DNA from: Stentor roeselii
Lineage: Eukaryota; Ciliophora; Heterotrichea; Heterotrichida; Stentoridae
Length of the DNA: 26,795 nt
Reading direction: 5' to 3'
Assembly (NCBI GenBank): GCA_006503475.1
Contig: RSEH01000397.1
Location: forward strand, 1 to 26,795
Position 1 is the first letter of the stretch. Every line of letters starts with the position of its first letter. Shown one piece after another: positions 9,823 to 17,165 of the stretch. A program made the translations under genes and the position numbers. The notes beneath the pieces were generated by a model that was not told the origin of the DNA, ran no database searches, and saw only the letters and a list, made by a program, of their open reading frames with translations.

Positions 9823-11274
9823 CTAGTTAAAGTCGAAATTTGCAGAGCCTCCTATTTGGAAATTTCGACTCTGGATTGAAACTATTGGATTTGAAATTTT
9901 CAGGTATTTCGGAATGGGCAACATGATTGAATTTTTAGTAAATCCTGGATCTAAGAATGAGACAATACTCGAAAAAGCAAAGTTCAGAGCACTCTGCAAA
10001 TTATCCAAGTTAACCGCTCCAATATTAGTCACGGTAACATTATACTGCGAGAACTCAGTCATGTTCATATAAACCTCATAATTCACATAATCCGCATCAC
10101 CTTCCTGAGAAAACCAAAGTCCTAATCTTGTCGTAGCATTCCACCTAAAGCTCAAAGCCAAGACCTCAGAGTTTCCAGCATCTTGAACAGAAACATCAGC
10201 CTGAAGGGTCATTTTGATTTTCGAGCTTCCATTGTAAAGACTGATAGTGGGATAAGGCACAAGACTAAAAGTGATACTCACAGCCTTTCCAGGTCCATAA
10301 GTACTATAAAGTCCAGGTATCAATACTTGAAGTCCATCAGTAGTCAGAATTTTTGCATAACTCGGAGTATTAGTTGGAGAAAAAGTGTAGTTTAAGTCAC
10401 CTAAAGTAGTAAGTCCCCAGAAGAAACTGTTGAAGAAATAGTCTGTTAACATAATTCTTGTATTTGTAGTGATCATCCACGGAAAATAAGAGTCCATCTT
10501 ACCTGGGTAGACTTGTTTCTTCTTGGGAATACTGATATCGCCGTTTAAGTTAAACTGAAGTCCGCTGTCTTTAGTCACGTCTATATCGATAGGAGTGTAA
10601 TCTATTGCCAAGCCTTGGTCTCCGAAGTTTACGTAATAAGGAAGGTTGTCTAAGTACTTCTGAATATTACTGTTCTGGTTTGAGAAAATGTTTCTTAGCT
10701 TTGATATCGTCAAACTGTTGAATAACTGCTCGAATCCCCAGATGTACTCAAGCCAGCCTATTGCTGTTAAGATCGGGTTGTTTGATTTCATTTTTATGTT
10801 GAAGTCAGAATAAGTCATCGCCATTCGGTCGAAAACGAATTTCGCTTTTGATTTTGATACTCCAATTTCAGCTGGAATGGCAAAAGTTGCACTTTTGAAC
10901 TTCATTGTTGCCCAACCTTTGTAAGTTCCGAACCACTTCAAGGTGAAGTTTGCTGAAAGCTCTAAGTCGAATACTCCGATGACTGTTGTGATGTCATCAT
11001 CGATTGCGTTGTATTGAAGGTTGATTTTGCTGGGATCTACTACCAGGTTGTGAAAGTTTACATTGTAGAACTGGTAGTGCATTTTCGTGAGCAAATAACC
11101 AACAGTCAGATTGTAAACCTGATTTGGGTCATGTTCAGCCGTGTTGATTGCATTCGTAAGGTAATCCTTCGCAAAGTCCTGGGTAACATCTTTTCCAAGG
11201 TAAACCGAAACTCCAGGGAAGGTAATCGCTAGTAAAGCCGGGAGAAAAGAAAGGATTAAAAAGTTCGCCACCAT
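9823..11274 (-). CDS. Secreted BPI/LBP-fold lipid-binding protein
   Basis: The frame is open from 11289, but its first codon is TTG; the first ATG, at 11274, begins a classic signal peptide (MVANFLILSFLPALLA), so I place the start there. The product has 483 residues and ends in TAG. After the signal come an FPGVSVYLGKDV segment, typical of the first helix of BPI/LBP/CETP proteins, and long alternating beta stretches with a second, similar half, consistent with the two-barrel lipid-binding fold. Seven N-x-S/T sequons (NLT, NFT, NYT, NGS, NAT, NMT, NVT) support passage through the secretory route. Family members bind lipopolysaccharide or other lipids; in a bacteria-eating ciliate a role in phagosome defence or digestion is possible but inferred. 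The whole chain contains no cysteine, so the disulfide of animal BPI is absent. The family call rests on fold pattern and is less certain than the coding call. Confidence 0.75.
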   Translation of the reverse strand: MVANFLILSFLPALLAITFPGVSVYLGKDVTQDFAKDYLTNAINTAEHDPNQVYNLTVGYLLTKMHYQFYNVNFHNLVVDPSKINLQYNAIDDDITTVIGVFDLELSANFTLKWFGTYKGWATMKFKSATFAIPAEIGVSKSKAKFVFDRMAMTYSDFNIKMKSNNPILTAIGWLEYIWGFEQLFNSLTISKLRNIFSNQNSNIQKYLDNLPYYVNFGDQGLAIDYTPIDIDVTKDSGLQFNLNGDISIPKKKQVYPGKMDSYFPWMITTNTRIMLTDYFFNSFFWGLTTLGDLNYTFSPTNTPSYAKILTTDGLQVLIPGLYSTYGPGKAVSITFSLVPYPTISLYNGSSKIKMTLQADVSVQDAGNSEVLALSFRWNATTRLGLWFSQEGDADYVNYEVYMNMTEFSQYNVTVTNIGAVNLDNLQSALNFAFSSIVSFLDPGFTKNSIMLPIPKYLKISNPIVSIQSRNFQIGGSANFDFN

Positions 11275-11289
11275 TATTAACCACTTCAA
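11275..11289. promoter_or_regulatory. 15-bp gap between divergent start codons
   Basis: The ATG of the BPI-like gene (minus, 11274) and the ATG of the MORN gene (plus, 11290) are separated by 15 bp. In-frame stops lie just beyond on each side (TAA at 11278-11280 for the plus frame, and TAA on the minus strand at 11298-11296), so neither frame extends further. No GT...AG 15-mer could connect either gene to an upstream exon here. The two genes must share control elements that overlap coding sequence. Confidence 0.5.
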
Positions 11290-13050
11290 ATGAACTTAAA
11301 GTTTATAAGCCGAACATTTGACCTTCATTCAAAAGCCGACCATTCAGAAACATTTGAAATAAAAAGCAAGACTCAAGTAATCATAAAAGTTTATTCAGCA
11401 TTCATTTTCCAGTCTTCCTTCAATCAAGGCATTGGAGAAGTAGTAGCTGCAGGTAGAGACTTCGTGAATTTGATAGGAAAAATCGTTGAATTTAGTTTGA
11501 TGACTGCAAGTTGGGTGTTAAAAGAATATGAAATATGTGAAGGAAACTTCTGCTTCGTGACAAAATCTTCCATCTTAGTAAACGAAGCCCTTACTTCAAT
11601 GATGCTTGCAGAGTTCATAAAAAAACATCAACCAAAATACGTGGCTCATGTTTCTAATTCAACTCAAGTCTGCAAGTTCTTATCAAGGCTTATTAAAAGC
11701 TCAGGGATTGACTTGGTCACTGTTACGAAGCCGATTAATTCAGGTGTTCTTGATATGTTGAAATACGACATGTTACTTGTTGGACATTTAGGGGAAGAGT
11801 TCGTTTTGAATGAAAAAACTCCGAATAAAAGTGTTGTTTTTCAGTACTCTTGGAACTGCTCGTCGAGGATTTTGCATTCAGGAACTTTTGTGAAACAAAC
11901 TGTTTTTGATTGGTACTCGAAACTTGGATATTTGAGCAGGAAACAGTTTTTGTACTTTGCTCAGTTCAATTCTGGGATTTTTGAAAATGATATTCCTGAA
12001 AAGACTATTCAAGAGTTTTTTGAAGGGAATGAGGATCAAATGGTTTGTTTGAATGTTCCTCAAGTTTTTTTGTTTGATTTGTCATCGTTTAGAAGGGAAA
12101 GTATTTACACTGCGCGTGTTACTAAATCGAATATTCCTTCGTTTAGTGGATCGCTTTATTCTATTCATATATTTGCAGAGACTGGCAAGGAACAATTGAA
12201 ACTTGATGAAGTTATTAATCCGAATAGTATTGCTTCTCCGAGATGTCCTCAGTTTGAACTTTCACAGAATTCTGATGAATTTTTAGAAGGGATTTGTGAA
12301 TCGATTAGAACTGAAGACTCTTATTGCACTGACCTGTCAATTTTCCAAGATTCAACCTTAATAGAATACTTATCCCAACTGATCCTAAAGTACAGTGACC
12401 CAGAAGTTCTAAAAACCTTAAGTTCTCTATCAACTTTTTTCAACATCGACGTTCAAAGTTCAATAAAAGTTTTCATAAAATTTTTAGAAGAAGACTCCAG
12501 CGTCTTCGAAGGTCAAATGAATGACTTAAGATGTCCTCATGGTTTCGGAAGCAGGTACTTCAAAGACGGGTCAGTCTTCAGAGGGTACTGGAAGAACGGG
12601 AAAGCTGATGGTAAAGGAATTTTAGCTTCTTCTGACAAAATGTTGTATGTCGGGATTTGGAAAAAAGGACTTTTTCATGGATATGGGTCACTTTTTCTTA
12701 AGGACCGTACTTATAGAGAAGGTTATTTCAGAAAAGGAAAATTGAATGGATTCGGTATTGAAATTTTACCAAATGGAGAAAAATATCATGGAGGTTTTCT
12801 TAATGATCACAGACATGATGGAGGAGAAATCGTTAATGAAGATGGAGAGTGCTTTCTTGTTGGACATTTTAAAGGAGTTCCTTTGGAGCAGAGAAAAAGT
12901 AAAACTTTTGAAGGGTTTCAAGTCGTTGATTTTCTAGATAAAACTTGGAAATTGAGTGGGATTAATTTAATTCCAAGTGATAATGAACTTGATTGTGTGC
13001 CTGAAAGTTTTAGTGTTAGTTCGCTTTATGATTCTTTTGAGGATGATTGA
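11290..13050 (+). CDS. MORN-repeat protein with unrecognised N-terminal domain
   Basis: The product has 586 residues and ends in TGA. Residues about 405-530 are MORN repeats: VFRGYWKNGKADGKGI, LYVGIWKKGLFHGYGS, TYREGYFRKGKLNGFGI, KYHGGFLNDHRHDGGEI and a worn last copy (CFLVGHFKG). MORN repeats form beta-sheets that bind lipids or proteins and are common in ciliate cortical and ciliary proteins. The first 400 residues look like one mixed alpha/beta globular region (for example MLLVGHLGEEF near 161-171), which I cannot assign. No signal peptide or membrane span is visible. ATG 11290 is chosen because an in-frame TAA lies 10 bp upstream and the next Met is about residue 71. It is divergent from the BPI-like gene and convergent with the next, 128 bp away. 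Confidence 0.87.
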   Translation: MNLKFISRTFDLHSKADHSETFEIKSKTQVIIKVYSAFIFQSSFNQGIGEVVAAGRDFVNLIGKIVEFSLMTASWVLKEYEICEGNFCFVTKSSILVNEALTSMMLAEFIKKHQPKYVAHVSNSTQVCKFLSRLIKSSGIDLVTVTKPINSGVLDMLKYDMLLVGHLGEEFVLNEKTPNKSVVFQYSWNCSSRILHSGTFVKQTVFDWYSKLGYLSRKQFLYFAQFNSGIFENDIPEKTIQEFFEGNEDQMVCLNVPQVFLFDLSSFRRESIYTARVTKSNIPSFSGSLYSIHIFAETGKEQLKLDEVINPNSIASPRCPQFELSQNSDEFLEGICESIRTEDSYCTDLSIFQDSTLIEYLSQLILKYSDPEVLKTLSSLSTFFNIDVQSSIKVFIKFLEEDSSVFEGQMNDLRCPHGFGSRYFKDGSVFRGYWKNGKADGKGILASSDKMLYVGIWKKGLFHGYGSLFLKDRTYREGYFRKGKLNGFGIEILPNGEKYHGGFLNDHRHDGGEIVNEDGECFLVGHFKGVPLEQRKSKTFEGFQVVDFLDKTWKLSGINLIPSDNELDCVPESFSVSSLYDSFEDD

Positions 13051-13178
13051 TGTAAGTAATGGTTTAGAGATAATTATTTTATTGGGATTATTTTTACTTA
13101 AGTGATTTATTGAGCTGACATTTTTTATTGATTCAAAATCATTATGAGTCATTATTACTCTAACACTCAATTAAGTAA

Positions 13179-14276
13179 TTAATAAATAGTCTTCGGTGAA
13201 TAATTCACTTCTATTATATCTTCTGCTCCATCTTCATTATCTTTCATTAGACAAGTTCTGATACCAGTTCGCTTCACTGCATCAAGTTCCATTTTTAGCT
13301 TTCCTTTACCGTAGACTTCTAAGTTTTCAAAGCAAAAATGCTTGATTTCTGCTTTACCCTTCTTGAACTCTTGAACCTTTTTCCTGAAATAATCAGTATT
13401 CCTCAGTCCATCAATTTCTTTTTCTTTTTTCGTACTCATTAGGACCCTTTCCTGATAAATTTTTTTAGATTGAAGAGTATTCATTTCATCACTAGTCAAA
13501 ACCAGGGGTGGCTGAGGCTGTGAATAAAGCCCAGCCCTGAGTTCATCATACCAAAACTTCTGACTTCTAACTTCATTCATTTTCTGCACCTTATCAATAA
13601 CTTCAATTTCCTTCTTCCTTACTTCAAAAGCCTTAGCTGAGTTAAGTCCCAAATCTTCAGGATTCTTTTGAACCTTTTCAGCCAAATACCCTTCAATTTT
13701 TTTCCAATAATCTCTTTGTTTCTCATAAGCCTTCAAAGACTTAGTCTGCGAAAGCCAAGTGATTTTCCCTCCAGGAGTAAGTTTTAAAACTTCTCTTTCT
13801 TCCTGATCTCGAGAAGTTTTCATAGCATCTCTGATAACTCTGAGTCTTTCATCAAATCCCATAAGTTTCGGCATCGTGAATCGAGTTTTATCAAGTTTCA
13901 AAGTATTTCTATGAGGACTTCTTGCAGTCTGAGGTTTAAAAATGTTTGCTTTTTTGTAGTAAAGATCTTTTGGTCCAACGATATTCGTGGGTGTTAAAAT
14001 GTTTTCAGTTCTTAGAGGAGGGACTGGAGAGATCAACTCGAAGTTACTCTTGCAAGAATTGTGACTTAAGAACTGGTCTGGGTGTTCTGAAAAAGAGAAA
14101 AAGTCGTCTTGAATGCTGTTTGGAATTGGGGACTTTAAAGCATCAGGGTCGATTTTTTTAGCGATTTTGTAAACTTTTGTCCTTGGAGACACTTTTTCTA
14201 TTAAAATTTTTCGACGGACTTTTAATGTCTTTGTCTGTTTCACAGTAGGAGTTTCGTTTATCATTAATAATGACAT
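13179..14276 (-). CDS. Unrecognised basic, helix-rich protein (365 aa)
   Basis: The start is ATG 14276 (a second ATG four codons later is possible) and the stop is TAA. The N-terminal 150 residues are disordered-looking, rich in K, S, P and T, with TARSPHR-like basic patches. Residues about 155-335 are charged helices (GFDERLRVIRDAMK, LKAYEKQRDYWKKIEGYL, EVRKKEIEVIDKVQKMNEV) with aromatic punctuation such as SQKFWYDELRAG. No signal peptide, membrane span or catalytic motif is seen. Small basic helical proteins of this kind are common among axonemal and cortical microtubule proteins of ciliates, but I do not recognise the family and assign no function. Its start is only 13 bp after the stop of the upstream stalk-like gene on the same strand. 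Confidence 0.82.
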   Translation of the reverse strand: MSLLMINETPTVKQTKTLKVRRKILIEKVSPRTKVYKIAKKIDPDALKSPIPNSIQDDFFSFSEHPDQFLSHNSCKSNFELISPVPPLRTENILTPTNIVGPKDLYYKKANIFKPQTARSPHRNTLKLDKTRFTMPKLMGFDERLRVIRDAMKTSRDQEEREVLKLTPGGKITWLSQTKSLKAYEKQRDYWKKIEGYLAEKVQKNPEDLGLNSAKAFEVRKKEIEVIDKVQKMNEVRSQKFWYDELRAGLYSQPQPPLVLTSDEMNTLQSKKIYQERVLMSTKKEKEIDGLRNTDYFRKKVQEFKKGKAEIKHFCFENLEVYGKGKLKMELDAVKRTGIRTCLMKDNEDGAEDIIEVNYSPKTIY

Positions 14277-14289
14277 CTACTTAAGTTAA

Positions 14290-15249
14290 TTAAAAGCAGA
14301 AAAAACTAGATCTACAACACCCAAGTTTCTCATCAAATTCGTAAAATGATTGAAAATTTTCTTGTTTCAAATCGGTTTTCAAGAAGTAACCTTCATCAGC
14401 TTCTTCCACTTCTGGCATGAGTTTTTGTTTAGACTCTGTTGAATTCAAAATGCCTCTTGAAGCTGTTATTTCTGAAAAGTCATTTGAACCAATAACCCGA
14501 TTTGCGAAAGGCGAGTTGAAAGAATTCTCAGCAGTTTCATATTCAACACTTTTCGGAGAATCACTTTTGAAGCTATCAAGTTTCTGTTGAATTAAAATAA
14601 TCTGAAGATTAATCTGGTTTAGTTTTGCTTTAGTCAAATTTAGCTTTCTTTTCACCCTAATTACTTTTTACATGATATTTTCCTTAATCCCCTGGTCAAG
14701 ACTCGCTTCTTTCGCTCTGAACTCCAGTAAAAACTTGATCAGCTCTCCAAGAGTCCCAACGTTTTTCGGGTAGTTCTTGAGTTTCAAGTTGATAACTCTG
14801 TAGTTATCTAAAAATAAAGAACTTGTCGATTGAAAGTTACAAGGAATATCTTCAGGTGACAACTGCATCACTTTTTCTAAAAAGACTTCAGGAGACTTAC
14901 ACAGTTTTTTGAATTTCGGCCAACTTTCATCGATTTCATTTGTCAAGATTAGAAAAATTTCAGAAAGTTTAACAAGAGTCGTGTTCGGGTTTTTTATTTG
15001 ACTCATTTCTTGAATGGACTTATGTGAAAAGGCGAACTTGACGTTAGAGATTTTTTCTTTTGTATTAAAAAGCTCGGATTTATGTGATTTTAACTGAGAT
15101 TGAGTTGTGATGAGAGAGGAAGAAAGAGATGAAAGTTGGGCTTCGAGTCGTCCTTGCATCAGCTTCAGGCTTGAAAGTTGGAAGGATAGTTGAGAGTAGT
15201 TTATGCGGAAGGACTTTGGATTGTTTTTTTGCAAAGAGTTTGGCTCCAT
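14290..15249 (-). CDS. Dynein-stalk-like coiled-coil protein (spliced, one 15-nt intron)
   Basis: Two open frames, 15249-14672 and 14656-14290, join in frame when the 15-nt intron at 14671-14657 is removed; the split codon becomes ATG and the product has 314 residues (stop TAA). Without splicing a TAA follows at once and the second part has only a GTG to begin. Residues about 17-75 form a coiled coil, 86-178 a compact helical region and 178-225 a second coiled coil. The middle follows the dynein microtubule-binding domain pattern: NP at 87-88, TLVKLSEIFLIL, a tryptophan at 110, then FLEKVMQLSPEDI and a closing LIKFLLEFRA helix, flanked by the two stalk helices. There is no AAA motor. A free-standing microtubule-binding stalk is my inference. 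The C-terminus is acidic and ends CCRSSFFCF. It sits between the 365-aa gene (13 bp) and the coiled-coil gene (19 bp). Confidence 0.82.
14657..14671 (-). other. 15-nt spliceosomal intron
   Basis: Read on the minus strand it is GTAAAAAGTAATTAG. It starts GTAA, ends AG, has A at position 10 and contains an in-frame TAA. Removing it fuses two frames that otherwise lack a stop-free link and a proper start. Size and pattern match heterotrich ciliate introns. Confidence 0.88.
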
Positions 15250-15268
15250 TTAATTAGGTTTATCGATG

Positions 15269-17005
15269 TTATATGATGAAGTTGCATAAAAGGGACTGAA
15301 GACGGAAGAGAATTGATGAAAATTCAGATTTTGTGGAATAGGATTGGCAGAGGTACTCGAGTGAATCGAATTCACGCTTTAGGGATTCTTTTAGCGTAGA
15401 GGCTTTTTCGTAGAAGTTGGAAAGTTTGGATTTTAGTCTTTCGGAATATTTTTCGCTTTGGAGATTGAATTCCTCGTTTTTACGAAGAAGTTGCAATTTA
15501 TAAAAATCTCCTAATTTCTCCATTTCCTCCTTTTTAATCTCATTAATTTTCACAATCTCCCCACTTAATCTCCAACAATCAGCAACACTAGTTTCCAAAT
15601 TCCGACTCAATCCCAAGACTTTCGATTCCAATTCAGCCAAAGCAAGCTGAAGTTTATTTCGATCATCATTAAGCATCAAGACCTCCTCATCTCGATTCCT
15701 AATCAAATTTGCAAGTTCTGCCTGATTTTTAATCATTTCATTTTTAATCCTAGAATTTTCCTCATTCAACAAATCATTTTTCTTAACAAATTCCTGATTC
15801 AAACTTTCTACTTTTTGCTGAAAATTTTCTTCAATTTTCTTGATTTTCGCCTGTAAATTCGAATTTTCCATTTTCAAGTTTTTTGCTTCATTCAAATACG
15901 AGTTTTCAATATTCTTCAATTTTTCATCAAACCTTAAAAGTGACTGATTGAGTTTCGAATTTTCCATTTCAAGTTCTTTGATTTTTTCTTTTCTTTTTGC
16001 AGACTTTTCAAGTAAATCTCGATATCTGGCTTGAAGAAGACTGTCAGTCGAGGTGAGGTTTTCCAGTTCTTCTTTAACAAACTTTAAGTCGTGTTCAAGT
16101 CGAGTGATAAGTGAGACTTTTCTGGAGTCTTCTTTATTGAAAAAGTTTGACTTGTTTTCAAGAGTGACATTCATTCTTTCCATCTCAGAGTTGTATTTAG
16201 CTGTCAGGTCTTTGATCAGTCTTTCAGTACTTTCAAGTTTAACTTTATGACTTTTTACTTCTTCTTGAGAGATTTTCGCCTTTGCCGCTACTTCAGATAA
16301 AGAAATTTCTAAAGCGACTGACCGTGACTTGGTATCTTCAAGTGTTCTATGTTGTTCCATGTAAAGTTTTTCTCGATTTTCTAGTTCATGCTTGGAAACA
16401 GCAAGTTTTTCTTTTGTTTCTTGAAAAGATTTGAAAATGACTGTTTTTTCTTCTTCAAGATTTTTCAGTTTTTTCTCGAGTTCTCTTTTAAGGTTGGATA
16501 ATTTTTCGTATTCTGCTTTAATCAGACGATTTTCCTCAGACATGAGTTTCATTTTGTCCTCCAAGTCAATCATTGTGCCGTTCCATTGCTTGATGATCTC
16601 GCTTTTCGCCTGCAGTTCAACTTTGAAGTCTTGAACCAAGTAATTCGACTTCTCTGAAGACATTTCCAGGTCTTTCAAGCGTTTTTGACTGATTTCTAAG
16701 TTGTAGCTTAAGTCTTCATTGTCTTGCTGGACTTTCAAAGCTTTTTCAAGAAGTTCTTCGTATTTTGATACGATTTCTTTGTTTTCTTGAGTGGTCACTC
16801 GCAGTTGGTAGGATTTTTCTTCAAGTTCTTGTTGGTAAGAGACCTGCATTTGAAGGGAATCTTTTAGTTTACGGTCGTATTCGTGTAGAGTTCTTTGGCT
16901 GTGCTCTAGTTCTTCTTGAAGGATCTTGATTGTATCACGGCATTTTCGTAGAAGTGAGTCTTTGTTGGAGATTTCGCTGTTTTGTAAGCTGTCTTCCATA
17001 TTCAT
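15269..17005 (-). CDS. Long coiled-coil protein (578 aa)
   Basis: The start is ATG 17005 (MNMEDS) and the stop TAA. Residues about 10-545 are nearly unbroken charged heptads rich in E, K, L, N and S (for example KILQEELEHSQRTL, LKRELEKKLKNLEEEK, IKELEMENSKLNQSL), with few prolines, so a long rod is predicted. The last 35 residues leave the heptad pattern and turn aromatic and hydrophobic (SSILFRLQSLLCNFII). Coiled coils of this kind serve basal body, cilium, Golgi or cortical scaffolds; the sequence does not say which, and simple coiled-coil similarity is not evidence of homology. It lies 19 bp before the start of the stalk-like gene and 160 bp downstream of the Ca2+ ATPase stop, on the same strand. 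Confidence 0.88.
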   Translation of the reverse strand: MNMEDSLQNSEISNKDSLLRKCRDTIKILQEELEHSQRTLHEYDRKLKDSLQMQVSYQQELEEKSYQLRVTTQENKEIVSKYEELLEKALKVQQDNEDLSYNLEISQKRLKDLEMSSEKSNYLVQDFKVELQAKSEIIKQWNGTMIDLEDKMKLMSEENRLIKAEYEKLSNLKRELEKKLKNLEEEKTVIFKSFQETKEKLAVSKHELENREKLYMEQHRTLEDTKSRSVALEISLSEVAAKAKISQEEVKSHKVKLESTERLIKDLTAKYNSEMERMNVTLENKSNFFNKEDSRKVSLITRLEHDLKFVKEELENLTSTDSLLQARYRDLLEKSAKRKEKIKELEMENSKLNQSLLRFDEKLKNIENSYLNEAKNLKMENSNLQAKIKKIEENFQQKVESLNQEFVKKNDLLNEENSRIKNEMIKNQAELANLIRNRDEEVLMLNDDRNKLQLALAELESKVLGLSRNLETSVADCWRLSGEIVKINEIKKEEMEKLGDFYKLQLLRKNEEFNLQSEKYSERLKSKLSNFYEKASTLKESLKREFDSLEYLCQSYSTKSEFSSILFRLQSLLCNFII

Positions 17006-17165
17006 AATGTTTTAATCTCTTATTCAAAGTTTTAAAATTTATGATTGGAAAGTTGAGAGTTTTAAAAATTTTTTGTTGATTAGAAGAGTTTTATTGAATA
17101 GATTTGAGGAAATTGAAAATATTCAGAAATTTGGTTGAAAGTCGAATATTATTAAAAAAAGAATA

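Noticed and set aside
12612-12626. GTAAAGGAATTTTAG, a 15-mer with GTAA...AG in the MORN gene
   Set aside because: It encodes GKGIL inside a well-formed MORN repeat, has T rather than A at position 10 and no stop, so removing it would break the repeat.
5510-13050. TGA read as tryptophan (Blepharisma-type code)
   Set aside because: No TGA occurs inside any gene here while Trp is always TGG. Reading through the three terminal TGAs adds at most about ten codons of unlikely sequence.
14290-14655. Separate small gene starting at GTG 14655
   Set aside because: It has no ATG in its first half and joins perfectly to the upstream frame once the 15-nt intron is removed.
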